Shown here: in pieces, positions 8,420 to 16,419 of the stretch | Position numbering within the stretch: the stretch's first letter is position 1 | How the letters are laid out: every line of letters begins with the position of its first letter | From: Streptomyces sp. CB02058 | Lineage (GTDB): Bacteria > Actinomycetota > Actinomycetes > Streptomycetales > Streptomycetaceae | Length of the DNA: 64,000 nt | Reading direction: 5' to 3' | Assembly: GCF_001905505.1 (NCBI RefSeq) | Contig: NZ_LIPG01000001.1 | Location: 124,001-188,000, forward strand | Made by a program: the position numbers and the translations under genes | The notes under the pieces: generated by a model | Told to the model about the DNA's origin: nothing | Seen by the model: only the letters and a program-made list of their open reading frames with translations | Database searches by the model: none

Positions 8420-10041
8420 GCGCGTTCCTCTGGATCGGAAGGGGTCGGCGAGGCCGGTGGGGCCGCCGGGACCGTGGGGGCCGTCGGGTGGGCCAGGGGC
8501 ACGGCGGCGGACAGGACCGTGCCCTCGCCGGGCGCGGACTCGATGGTCAGGGTGCCGCCGAGCTGCTGGACCCGGGCCCGCATCGCGGGCAGGCCGTGAC
8601 CGCGTACGCCTCCGGCGGGGCCGGCCGCCTGCCCGGCCGGGCTGAAGCCCCGGCCGTCGTCGGCGATGTCGAGGACGACCCGGTCGTCCAGGTGGGTCAG
8701 GGTCAGCGCGGCGACGGTCGCCTCCGCGTGCTCGGCGACATTCGCGAGGGCGCCCTGTGCGATCCGCAGCAGCGCCGACTGCACCCGGTCGGGGAGCGCG
8801 GTGGCCGGTACGCCCTCGACATGGCAGCGGACGGTGAGGCCCTCGGCGCCCTGGGCGGTCTCGCGGGCGGCGAGTGCGTGCAGCGCCGCTTCGAGGCCGC
8901 CTCCTTCCGCCAGATCGGCCGGTGCGAGGTCGTGCACGAAGCGGCGCGCCTCGGCGAGGTTGCGTTCCGCGATGCCGGTCGCGGTCAGGACGTGGCGGCG
9001 GGCGGTGGCGGGGTCGGCGTCCCAGGAGCGGTCGGCGGCCTGGAGCAGCATCTGCTGGCTGGAGAGGCCCTGGGCCAGGCTGTCGTGGATCTCCATGGAG
9101 AGCCGCTGGCGCTCCGCGAGGGTCCCCTCCCGGCGCTCGGTGGCGGCCAGTTCCCGACGGGTGCGCAACAGGTCGTCGATGAGTTCACGCTGGCGTCCGG
9201 CCTGGCGCTGCATGTGGACGAAGACGGCGGTGGCGACGGCGGCGACGGCGGGCGGGGCCAGGACGAGATTGGGGTCGAAGCCCGTGGCGAGCCGCAGTTG
9301 GGCCGCGACGACGAACACGGTGAGCAGGGCGACGAGCGCCAGGGCCGCACGCGGCGGCAGGATGCGCAGGCCGGTGTAGAAGAGCGGCACCGCACACCAC
9401 GCGAAGCTCGGCGCGAGGACGACCAGGACCATCCAGACGACGACGAGGATGCCGAGCCAGGCCAGCCGGCGGGGTGTGGGGCGGGAGCCGAGGACCGGGC
9501 CGAGGAGATAGAGCACGACGAGCGTGGCCGACAGCGCGATGATCCACGGGGTGCGGGTCTCGCCGGGATGGCGCATCAGGAAGCGAGCGAGCGAGGCGCT
9601 GAGCAGCAGGAAGAACGCGGCGTGCATGAGGAGCGCCAGCCACCGGGTGTCGGCGTCGTCCGGCGCGGTGGCCGTACGGCCCGCAGCCGGCCGGTCCGCG
9701 CCGGTCGCCCCGTACACGGCGGAGCCGTCCGTGGTCGCCTCGCGGCCCGCAGCCGTCGATCCGTGCGCCGTCGGCTCCCGGCCCGCCGCGCCGGCGCGGC
9801 CCGCAGCCGTACCCGCGTCCGCCTGTGCGGCGCGGTTCGCCTGTGCGGCGCGGTCCGCCGCAGTCGGCCGGTCCGCGCCCGGGTCGGTTCCCTTCCGCCG
9901 CACCTCGTAACCCCGCGTTCCCTCGATCGCGCCCTGCTGTGACCTGCCGCGCCCTGACCTGCCGCGCTCCGCGGCGACCTGCCTGCGGCGCGCCCTGCCG
10001 TGCCGTGTCCGCGTCGGCGCTGACCTGCACGGACATCCCAT
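8416..10041 (-). CDS. senS: Sensor histidine kinase, SenS-like
   Basis: About 541 residues from ATG 10041. A long, low-complexity N-terminal tail rich in Ala, Arg, Gly and Thr (about 150 residues) comes first. Around five closely packed membrane helices follow, starting at RWLALLMHAAFFLLL, then a HisKA_3 dimerisation box with the phospho-His in MEIHDSLAQGLSS, then a HATPase_c domain with N box, DDGRGF and GHGLPAMRARV (G boxes). Five helices and no large sensor domain fit SenS, which in S. reticuli senses redox and haem state through the secreted HbpS. ATG 10041 has GAGGGG upstream, but GTG 9903 would remove about 46 doubtful residues. The start is therefore uncertain, while the domain calls are firm. 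Confidence 0.8.
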   Translation of the reverse strand: MGCPCRSAPTRTRHGRARRRQVAAERGRSGRGRSQQGAIEGTRGYEVRRKGTDPGADRPTAADRAAQANRAAQADAGTAAGRAGAAGREPTAHGSTAAGREATTDGSAVYGATGADRPAAGRTATAPDDADTRWLALLMHAAFFLLLSASLARFLMRHPGETRTPWIIALSATLVVLYLLGPVLGSRPTPRRLAWLGILVVVWMVLVVLAPSFAWCAVPLFYTGLRILPPRAALALVALLTVFVVAAQLRLATGFDPNLVLAPPAVAAVATAVFVHMQRQAGRQRELIDDLLRTRRELAATERREGTLAERQRLSMEIHDSLAQGLSSQQMLLQAADRSWDADPATARRHVLTATGIAERNLAEARRFVHDLAPADLAEGGGLEAALHALAARETAQGAEGLTVRCHVEGVPATALPDRVQSALLRIAQGALANVAEHAEATVAALTLTHLDDRVVLDIADDGRGFSPAGQAAGPAGGVRGHGLPAMRARVQQLGGTLTIESAPGEGTVLSAAVPLAHPTAPTVPAAPPASPTPSDPEERA

Positions 10042-10228
10042 GGTCACCCCTCGGGGCCACCTCCGCATCAACCGATCGGCCGACGGGGCGGTCGGCCGTC
10101 GTGGGGGCGGCTTCCAGCCGGTACGCCGACGGTACGGGCCCGGATCCGGCCGGAGGATCGATACCGGAAGCAGAAAGCCGAGCCCGGAGCCGTTCGAGGC
10201 CGAGCCCGAAGTCACCCGAGGAGTCCCC

Positions 10229-10786
10229 ATGAAGAAGATGTCGCTTCGCACCCGTGTCCTGACCGGTGCCGTCGCCGCCGCCGCTCTGGGCGCCGGTACC
10301 TTCGGCGCGATGTCGGCGAGCGCGTCCACCCCGGCCGCCGCCCCCGCCGCCGCGGTGAAGGCCGACGCCTCCGACCGCAACCTCCAGCAGTCCACGCACC
10401 TGACCGTGGCCGCCGCCACGAAGGCCGCGCAGGCCACCCTGGACGCCGCGAAGAAGGAGAACCAGCGCGTCTCGGTGGCCGTCGTCGACCGCAACGGCAA
10501 CACCATCGTCACCCTGCGCGGCGACGGTGCGGGCCCGCAGTCGCCCGAGTCCGCCGTGAAGAAGGCGTACACCGCCGTCTCCTGGAACGCGCCCACCTCC
10601 GAGCTGGTCAAGCGCCTGGAGCAGGCCCCGAACCTGAAGGACATCCCCGGCACCCTGTTCCTGGCGGGCGGCGCTCCCGTGCAGGTCAAGGGCGCCCCGG
10701 TGGCGGGCATCGGCGTGGCCGGCGCTCCGAGCGGCGACCTCGACGAGAAGTTCGCCGCGGCGGGCGTCGCGGCCCTCGGCAAGTAG
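10229..10786 (+). CDS. hbpS: Secreted haem-binding/redox-sensor partner HbpS
   Basis: A 185-residue exported protein. The signal peptide MKKMSLRTRVLTGAVAAAA ends near ASAS-TPAAA (about residue 34), and an Ala-rich spacer then leads into a GlcG/HbpS domain (about 55-185; LTVAAATKAAQATLDAAKK, SVAVVDRNGNTIVTLRGDGA, PNLKDIPGTLFLAGGAPV). In S. reticuli HbpS binds haem, forms octamers outside the cell and modulates SenS-SenR under oxidative or iron stress. CGAGGAG precedes the ATG. The gene is divergent from the kinase, with a shared 187-base promoter region. Its last codons and stop are the first unit of a 33-bp tandem repeat. Confidence 0.87.
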   Translation: MKKMSLRTRVLTGAVAAAALGAGTFGAMSASASTPAAAPAAAVKADASDRNLQQSTHLTVAAATKAAQATLDAAKKENQRVSVAVVDRNGNTIVTLRGDGAGPQSPESAVKKAYTAVSWNAPTSELVKRLEQAPNLKDIPGTLFLAGGAPVQVKGAPVAGIGVAGAPSGDLDEKFAAAGVAALGK

Positions 10787-10888
10787 CGCGCGGCGGGCGT
10801 CGCGGTCCTCGGCAAGTAGCGCGCGGCGGGCGTCGCGGTCCTCGGCAAGTAGCGCGCGGCGGGCGTCGCGGTCCTCGGCAAGTAGCGC
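10757..10888 (+). repeat. 33-bp tandem repeat (4 copies) duplicating the hbpS 3' end
   Basis: Four head-to-tail 33-base units start at 10757, 10790, 10823 and 10856. Copy 1 is the coding end of hbpS with its TAG stop. Copies 2-4 are identical to each other and differ from copy 1 by one C-to-T change (Ala to Val if read). Each copy repeats the TAG in frame. Confidence 0.95.
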
Positions 10889-10942
10889 ACCGACCCCGCT
10901 GCCCGGTCCGGGCCGGTGCCGACCGCGGCGGACCGCAGCGCC

Positions 10943-10948
10943 TACGCT
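10943..10948 (+). promoter_or_regulatory. Leaderless -10 box of the M1 peptidase gene
   Basis: TACGCT six bases before GTG 10955. No ribosome site is visible. Confidence 0.55.
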
Positions 10949-10954
10949 CGGCGT

Positions 10955-12376
10955 GTGCATCCACGATCAGCGGCACGCCGCACCGCACTCGGCGCCGCCC
11001 TGCTGCCGGTCCTGGCCGTCCTGGCCGCGGGCTGCGCGGCGGGCCGGGGCGGGGTCGTGGGCACGCCCGGCGGCGCGGGGCTGCGCGATCCGTACTTCCC
11101 CCGGCTCGGCAACGGCGGTTACGACGTCACGCACTACGCCCTGGACCTGGAGCTCGGCTCCGGCGGCCCGTCCGCCCGGCTGAGCGGCACCGCCGTGATC
11201 ACGGCGCGCGCCACCCAGGACCTCAGCGCGTTCAACCTGGACCTCGCCGGCCTGGAGGTCCGTTCGGTGACGGTCGAGGGGCTGCCCGCCGCGGTGAACC
11301 GGGCCGGCACGGAACTGACACTGCGTCCGGACAGCGAGGTCGCGGACCGTCTGCGCGAGGGCCGGACGTTCCGCACGGTCGTGCGCTACGCCGGGTCACC
11401 CCGGACCGTCACCGACGCGGACGGCTCCGAGGAGGGCTGGCTGCGCACCGCCCGGGGGACGGTCGCGCTCGGGGAACCGGCCGGTTCCATGGCCTGGTTC
11501 CCCGGGAACCACCACCCGAGCGACAAGGCGTCCTACGACATCCGGATCACCGTTCCCGAGGGCCGGAGCGCGGTGTCCAACGGGGAGCTGGAGTCCCGTC
11601 GCACGACCGGCGGCCGCACGACGTTCCACTGGCGTGTCCGCGAGCCGATGGCGAGCGCTCTCGCGACCGTCGCGGTCGGCCCGTACGCCGTGAGGAGCAC
11701 CGCCACCGGGGACGGACTGCCGGTGGTCACGGCGGTGGACCCGGGATCGGCCCGGGCGAGTGCCGCGGTGCTGGCGCGGATTCCCGAGGTGGTCGCCTGG
11801 GGGGAGAAGCGTTTCGGCCCGTACCCCTTCTCGTCGGCCGGGGCGATCGTGGGCCGTCCGGGCGACGCGGGATACGCGCTGGAGACGCAGAACAGGCCCT
11901 TCTTCCCCGGCCCGCCGGACATCGGGCTGCTGGTCCATGAGCTGGCCCACCAGTGGTTCGGCAATTCCGTGACGCCCCGGAGCTGGCGGGACATGTGGCT
12001 CAACGAGGGCTTCGCGACGTACGCGGAGTGGCTCTGGAGCGAGGACCACGGCGGCCCGTCCGTGCGGGAGAGCTTCGCCACGGCATACGCCGACGACGCG
12101 AACTGGGCCTTCCCGCCCTCCCGTCCGCCCGGCCCCGCCGATCTGTCCAGGCCGCCGGTCTACGGGCGGGGCGCGATGGTCGTGCACCGCGTCCGGCAGG
12201 AGATGGACGACGACGCGGCCTTCTTCCGCCTGGTCAGGGGCTGGCTGAAGGACCACAGGCACGGCAACGCGTCGACGGAGGACTTCACCGCGTACGTCGA
12301 GGAGAAGTCCGGCCTGGACCTGACGGAGCTGTGGGACACCTGGCTGGACGGCGGGAGCCGGCCCGCGCTGGGCTGA
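10955..12376 (+). CDS. M1-family zinc aminopeptidase, lipoprotein
   Basis: A 473-residue lipoprotein peptidase. A basic N-region (VHPRSAARRT) and hydrophobic core end at the lipobox LAAGC (Cys 27). The beta-rich N-terminal M1 domain follows, then the catalytic domain with zinc motif HELAHQW and the third ligand in WLNEGFATYAEW, 18 residues after the second His. The substrate-anchoring GxMEN motif is replaced by YALETQ, as in some short bacterial M1 enzymes. The protein ends shortly after the thermolysin-like domain, so the C-terminal helical domain of PepN is missing. It should trim peptides at the outer face of the membrane. Start GTG 10955 is leaderless. It is convergent with the M4 peptidase gene, 28 bases apart. 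Confidence 0.87.
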   Translation: MHPRSAARRTALGAALLPVLAVLAAGCAAGRGGVVGTPGGAGLRDPYFPRLGNGGYDVTHYALDLELGSGGPSARLSGTAVITARATQDLSAFNLDLAGLEVRSVTVEGLPAAVNRAGTELTLRPDSEVADRLREGRTFRTVVRYAGSPRTVTDADGSEEGWLRTARGTVALGEPAGSMAWFPGNHHPSDKASYDIRITVPEGRSAVSNGELESRRTTGGRTTFHWRVREPMASALATVAVGPYAVRSTATGDGLPVVTAVDPGSARASAAVLARIPEVVAWGEKRFGPYPFSSAGAIVGRPGDAGYALETQNRPFFPGPPDIGLLVHELAHQWFGNSVTPRSWRDMWLNEGFATYAEWLWSEDHGGPSVRESFATAYADDANWAFPPSRPPGPADLSRPPVYGRGAMVVHRVRQEMDDDAAFFRLVRGWLKDHRHGNASTEDFTAYVEEKSGLDLTELWDTWLDGGSRPALG

Positions 12377-12404
12377 CCGGCTCCCTGTGGTGCGGGTCCG
12401 TCCG

Positions 12405-13982
12405 CTACTTGACGTTGACCCCGGCCCAGGCGGCGCCGACGGCCGCGAACTCGGCGCTGTCCGCGCCGAACAGGTCGGTGGCCGCCTTCTCGGTCGCGAC
12501 GCGCGCGCCCGCGTAGTCGGTGCTCGACGTCATGTAGACCGACAGCGCCTTGTACCAGATCTGGTAGGCCTTCTGGCGGCCGATGCCGGTGACCGTGGAG
12601 CCGTCGGCGGTCGGGGAGTCGTAGTCGACGCCGTCGATCGTCTTGGCGCCGCTGCCCTCGGCCAGCAGGTAGAAGAAGTGGTTGGCGACGCCGGAGGAGT
12701 AGTGCACGTCGAGGTCGCCGACGCCGGCGTCCCAGTAGTCCGCCGAGCCGCCGTCCTTGCTGGGCTCGTCCATGTAGCGCAGCGGGGAGCCGTCGCCGTT
12801 GAGGTCGATCTTCTCGCCGATGAGGTAGTCACCGGGGTCGGTGGTGTTGCCGGCGTAGAACTCGACGGCGGTGCCGAATATGTCGCTGGTCGCCTCGTTG
12901 AGGCCGCCCGACTCGCCGGAGTAGTCGAGGTTGGCGGTGGCGGCGGTGAGGCCGTGGCTCATCTCGTGTCCGGCGACGTCTATCGCGGTGAGCGCGCTCT
13001 TGTCGTCGGCCCCGTCGCCATAGGTCATGCAGAAGCAGCTGTCGTCCCAGAAGGCGTTGACGTAACCGGTGCCGAAGTGGACGCGGGAGTAGGCGGCCCT
13101 GCCGTCGCCGGCTATGCCGTCGCGGCCCAGCTCGGACTTGTAGAAGTCCCAGGTCTTGGCCGCGCCGTAGTGCGCGTCGACCGCGGCGGTCTGGCGGTCG
13201 TCGCCGGTGCCGTCGCCCCAGGTGTCGTCGGTGTCGGTGACGAGGGTGCCGGTGCCGGTCTGGCCCTGGTTCAGGTCGTACGTCTTGTGGCCGCCCCGGT
13301 CGCCGTCGGTCAGCTCGAAGCCCGAGCCGGCCTCGGTGGTCGACAGGGTGACCTGCCCGCTGTACTGGCTGTTGCCGGTGCCGGTCTCGACCGCCTCGAA
13401 GCTGTGCAGCTTCTTGCCGGTGGTGGCGTCCGTGATGACGTGCAGCTTGCTGGGCGTGCCGTCCTTCTGGACACCGGTCCTGACGGTCTCGAAGGCGAGG
13501 ACCGGCTTCGCGCCGCGCGCCCAGACGACCGTGCGCGCGCTCGCCGCGGACTTCAGCTTCGGCTGGGTGGACGGTACGGCGATGCGGGCTTCGGTGGCCC
13601 TGTCCACGCCCTTGGACGAGCCGTCGGCGGCGGTGTGGGTGACGAGGTCTCCGCCGAGGACCGGCAGCCCGGCGTAGGTGCGCTCGTAGCGGGTGTGCAC
13701 GGTGCCGTCGGCATCCTTGATCACATCACGGGCGATCAGTTCCTCCTGGCTGCCGAGGCCGAGGGCCTCGGCAGCGGCGGGGGCGTCGTCCTGGGCTGCC
13801 CGCAGCGCGGTGCCGCGGGCGGCTGCCGTGTTCACGCCGAGCGCGGTGGCGCCGGAGGAAGAGGCGCTGCCGTCGGCGGTGTGGGGACCGGCCGTGGCCG
13901 TACCGGTCTGTACGCCGACGACGACCATCGCGGCAACTGCGGCCAGGGCGGCGGCGCGACGGGTGTTCATGTGGGGGGTCAT
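12405..13982 (-). CDS. Secreted M4-family (thermolysin-like) metallopeptidase
   Basis: A 525-residue preproenzyme. The signal peptide MTPHMNTRRAAALAAVAAM ends near ATAGP. A propeptide with FTP/PepSY-type segments (YAGLPVLGGDLVTHT, SQYSGQVTLST) runs to about residue 215, followed by the catalytic domain. The zinc motif HEMSH lies at residues 339-343, with the third ligand in GGLNEATSD about 20 residues on, and the active-site His region GVANHFFYLLA is near the C-terminus. There is no pre-peptidase C-terminal domain. ATG 13982 is preceded by GGAGAAGG; an in-frame ATG at 13970 has a poorer site. It degrades extracellular protein, and with the neighbouring M1 lipoprotein could process peptides outside the cell. 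Confidence 0.92.
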   Translation of the reverse strand: MTPHMNTRRAAALAAVAAMVVVGVQTGTATAGPHTADGSASSSGATALGVNTAAARGTALRAAQDDAPAAAEALGLGSQEELIARDVIKDADGTVHTRYERTYAGLPVLGGDLVTHTAADGSSKGVDRATEARIAVPSTQPKLKSAASARTVVWARGAKPVLAFETVRTGVQKDGTPSKLHVITDATTGKKLHSFEAVETGTGNSQYSGQVTLSTTEAGSGFELTDGDRGGHKTYDLNQGQTGTGTLVTDTDDTWGDGTGDDRQTAAVDAHYGAAKTWDFYKSELGRDGIAGDGRAAYSRVHFGTGYVNAFWDDSCFCMTYGDGADDKSALTAIDVAGHEMSHGLTAATANLDYSGESGGLNEATSDIFGTAVEFYAGNTTDPGDYLIGEKIDLNGDGSPLRYMDEPSKDGGSADYWDAGVGDLDVHYSSGVANHFFYLLAEGSGAKTIDGVDYDSPTADGSTVTGIGRQKAYQIWYKALSVYMTSSTDYAGARVATEKAATDLFGADSAEFAAVGAAWAGVNVK

Positions 13983-14189
13983 GCCTTCTCCGTTGCTCGT
14001 TCCTGTGGGGGTTACGAGCGGAGAGCGTGCCACCGAATGAGCGAATTTGACGGGACGCCGACAATTGCCTCACAAGTTTTTGACCAGTTCTTGTCCGACT
14101 GAGGTGCGCTCGTGTCCGCTATATGGCGCACCGAAGCAGCCGCACAGGGCGCGCGGGGTGACGGATGGAAAGCCCCGGTCGGGACGCAC

Positions 14190-14227
14190 GGGAGCCCCCG
14201 TCCGGCCGAGGTCGGGCGGGGGCTCCC
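14190..14227 (-). terminator. Terminator of terD
   Basis: Inverted repeat GGGAGCCCCCG / CGGGGGCTCCC with a 16-base loop, 18 bases past the terD stop on the minus strand. Confidence 0.75.
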
Positions 14228-14245
14228 GGGGGACGAGCCGTTACG

Positions 14246-14821
14246 TCAGAGGTTGACGCCGAAGTCCTGGGCGATGCCGCGCAGGCCCGAGGCGTAGCCC
14301 TGGCCGACCGCGCGGAACTTCCACTCGGCGCCGTTGCGGTAGAGCTCGCCGAAGACCATGGCGGTCTCGGTGGCGGCGTCCTCGCTGAGGTCGTAGCGGG
14401 CGATCTCGGTGCCGCCGGCCTGGTTGATGATGCGGATGAAGGCGTTCCGCACCTGGCCGAAGTTCTGGCTGCGAGCCTCGGCGTCGTAGATGGAGACCGG
14501 GAAGACGATCTTGTCGATGTCCGCCGGGAGGCCCGCCAGGTTGACGTTGATCTGCTCGTCGTCGCCCTCGCCCTGGCCCGTGACGTTGTCACCGGTGTGG
14601 ACGATGGTCTGGTCCGGGGTCGCCTTGTTGTTGAAGAAGACGAAGTGACCGTCGGAGAAGACCTTGCCGGCGGCGTTGACCGCGATCGCCGAGGCGTCGA
14701 GGTCGAAGTCGGTGCCGGTGGTGGTGCGGACGTCCCAGCCGAGGCCGACCGTGACGGCGGTCAGGCCCGGGGCCTCCTTGGTGAGGGAGACGTTGCCGCC
14801 CTTGGACAGGCTTACTGCCAT
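14246..14821 (-). CDS. terD: TerD-family calcium-binding stress protein
   Basis: A 191-residue protein with the complete TerD fold. It begins [20 protein letters not shown], then [11 protein letters not shown] and [30 protein letters not shown], whose Asp/Asn-rich stretch binds Ca2+, and ends at the [21 protein letters not shown] helix. TerD proteins are cytoplasmic or membrane-peripheral, were first linked to tellurite resistance, and in Streptomyces affect calcium response and differentiation. The ATG has GGGACTTCCC upstream on the minus strand. It is a single gene with its own terminator and no other ter genes beside it, typical of the scattered Streptomyces paralogues. Confidence 0.93.
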   Translation of the reverse strand: MAVSLSKGGNVSLTKEAPGLTAVTVGLGWDVRTTTGTDFDLDASAIAVNAAGKVFSDGHFVFFNNKATPDQTIVHTGDNVTGQGEGDDEQINVNLAGLPADIDKIVFPVSIYDAEARSQNFGQVRNAFIRIINQAGGTEIARYDLSEDAATETAMVFGELYRNGAEWKFRAVGQGYASGLRGIAQDFGVNL

Positions 14822-15002
14822 GGGAAGTCCCTTTCATCGTCGTGTGCGGGCTTCGTGCCATCACGAAAGCTACCGTCACACCTCTTAACGCAGGCAAGAG
14901 ACCACGAGGTTCCTGCTCGCTTTACTTTCTTTGCCGAACTTCTGGCCGAACGCTCGCAAAAGAAGGTGACGAACAGGTCGTGGGCCGGGGAACATGGGTG
15001 TC

Positions 15003-15428
15003 ATGTCCGGGCCCTATGTCATCCGCGGTTCGGTCTCCCTGCCGGAGGCCGAGCTCATGTGGCGTTTCTCGCGGTCCTCCGGACCCGGCGGCCAGCACGT
15101 CAACACCAGCGACTCCCAGGTGGAGCTGCGGTTCGACCTCGCGGCGACCGACTCGCTCCCCGAGGTGTGGAAGGCGCGGGCCCTGGAGCGGCTGGCGGGC
15201 CGGCTGGTCGGAGGGGTCGTGTCCGTCCGTGCTTCGGAGCACCGCTCGCAGTGGCGCAACCGGGAGACGGCGGCCGTGCGGCTGGCGGCGCTCCTCGCGG
15301 AGGCGACCGCGCCGCCGCCCAAGCCGCGCCTGAAGAAGAAGATTCCGCGCGGCATCAACGAGCGGCGTCTGCGCGAGAAGAAGCAGCGCGGCGACACGAA
15401 GCGCGGACGCTCCGGCCGGGACTGGTAA
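15003..15428 (+). CDS. arfB: Alternative ribosome-rescue peptidyl-tRNA hydrolase ArfB
   Basis: A 141-residue release-factor-like protein. The catalytic GGQ (residues 29-31, in SSGPGGQHVNT) lies in a small RF1-type domain, and the C-terminal tail is strongly basic (PKPRLKKKIPRGINERRLREKKQRGDTKRGR), the part that enters the empty mRNA channel. It frees ribosomes stalled on mRNAs lacking a stop codon by hydrolysing peptidyl-tRNA. Start at ATG 15003 begins directly at the conserved domain; ATG 14994 (three residues earlier) is also possible. The length and the missing codon-recognition domains separate it from true release factors. Confidence 0.92.
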   Translation: MSGPYVIRGSVSLPEAELMWRFSRSSGPGGQHVNTSDSQVELRFDLAATDSLPEVWKARALERLAGRLVGGVVSVRASEHRSQWRNRETAAVRLAALLAEATAPPPKPRLKKKIPRGINERRLREKKQRGDTKRGRSGRDW

Positions 15429-15566
15429 GCCGGCGCCCCCGGCGGACGACTCTCGCCAGCACCGCGCGGGCGACCGGACCGTGAGCCCCGCGACTGCCCC
15501 GGGCACCGCGCAAGCGACCAGCCCCCGTGCCCCTCGATCGCCCCGAGACCCCCCTGGGCGGCCCGG

Positions 15567-16139
15567 TTACCCCAGCTGCCGGTAGCGCCCCTTGAAGTAC
15601 GTCAGCGGGTCGCCGTCCGTGCGCGGCAGGGACGCCCCCAGCACCCGGCCGATCACCAGCGTGTGGTCACCCGCCACGACCCGCTGCTCCGTGCGGCACT
15701 CCAGGGTCGCCAGTGCCCCGTCCATCACGAGCGCGCCCGTGACCTCGCCCCGTATACAGGGGAGCTCCTCGAACAGCAGCCGGTCGCTGATCCGGCCCTT
15801 CATGGAGAACCGTCCGGCGATGTGCCGCTGGTTCTCCGCCAGGACCGACACCGCCCACAGGGGCTGCTCGGCCAGCAGGTCGTCCATCCGTGAGTCGTTG
15901 CGCAGGCTCACCATGACCAGCGGCGGGTCCAGGGAGACCGACATGAAGGCGGTGGCCGTCATTCCGACGTCCTCGCCGCGGCCGTGCTCGTCGAGCGGTG
16001 GCTCCTGGGCGGTGACCAGCACCACACCCGCGGCCAGGCGGGACAGGGCGGCGCGGAATTCGTCGTTGCTCACCCCTTCAGGATGGATGACGGCTTCGGG
16101 ACGCGGGGAGGGGGGAGTCTTCTGCAGCACAGTGGGCAC
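15567..16139 (-). CDS. Flavin reductase family protein
   Basis: A 190-residue flavoprotein of the HpaC-like split-barrel flavin reductase family: NDEFRAALSRLAAGVVLVTA, GMTATAFMSVSLDPPLVMVSL (FMN-binding strand), FSMKGRISDRL and a final DGDPLTYFKGRYRQL. Such enzymes supply reduced FMN or FAD to a two-component monooxygenase or act as quinone or ferric reductases. No monooxygenase gene adjoins it. GTG 16139 is the likely start, giving an extra, poorly conserved N-terminal tail (PTVLQKTPPSPRPE). It is divergent from cdgB, with about 280 bases of regulatory DNA between them. Confidence 0.85.
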   Translation of the reverse strand: MPTVLQKTPPSPRPEAVIHPEGVSNDEFRAALSRLAAGVVLVTAQEPPLDEHGRGEDVGMTATAFMSVSLDPPLVMVSLRNDSRMDDLLAEQPLWAVSVLAENQRHIAGRFSMKGRISDRLLFEELPCIRGEVTGALVMDGALATLECRTEQRVVAGDHTLVIGRVLGASLPRTDGDPLTYFKGRYRQLG

Positions 16140-16276
16140 GCTAGTGGCCCCGGCCGTACCGACGCATCGGACCGCGGGACCAGTCGGGTCCTAGGACTCC
16201 GGGACCAGGCTGCGGATTTGCGTTCGGTAAATAACAGCAGCCACGGGAGACGGCTGCGGAAGTCTTCACCATCTGT

Positions 16277-16292
16277 TGTGACTTGAGTCACA
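16277..16292. promoter_or_regulatory. CRP-type operator upstream of cdgB
   Basis: TGTGACTTGAGTCACA, a perfect palindrome matching the CRP-family consensus TGTGA-N6-TCACA and the Streptomyces Crp motif GTG-N6-GNCAC as I recall it. It lies between the divergent flavin reductase and cdgB starts. Confidence 0.65.
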
Positions 16293-16306
16293 GAGAGCAA
16301 TATTTG

Positions 16307-16321
16307 TTGACCCTGTGTACC
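16307..16321. promoter_or_regulatory. Probable BldD box upstream of cdgB
   Basis: TTGACCCTGTGTACC fits the BldD box NTNACNC(A/T)GNGTNAN at all fixed positions but one. cdgB is a known BldD target in S. coelicolor. Confidence 0.55.
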
Positions 16322-16419
16322 GGGTGCACAGCTCACTGTGATTCAGTGGCCGTGACAGTGCAACAAGTACGTCGATATGAAACCTGGAGTTGCTGTCGAG
16401 GTCTCAGGGAGTGCGAGCA

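Noticed and set aside
8278..9942. Plus-strand open frame of about 550 codons
   Set aside because: It mirrors senS/senR on the minus strand; GC-rich antisense frames stay open by composition. No domain is recognisable.
10757..10888. Possible CRISPR-like array
   Set aside because: The units are directly adjacent without unique spacers and include coding sequence of hbpS. It is a simple tandem repeat.
12387..14102. Plus-strand open frame opposite the M4 peptidase
   Set aside because: The minus strand encodes a complete thermolysin-like enzyme with HEMSH. The plus frame is Gly/Val/Ala low complexity.
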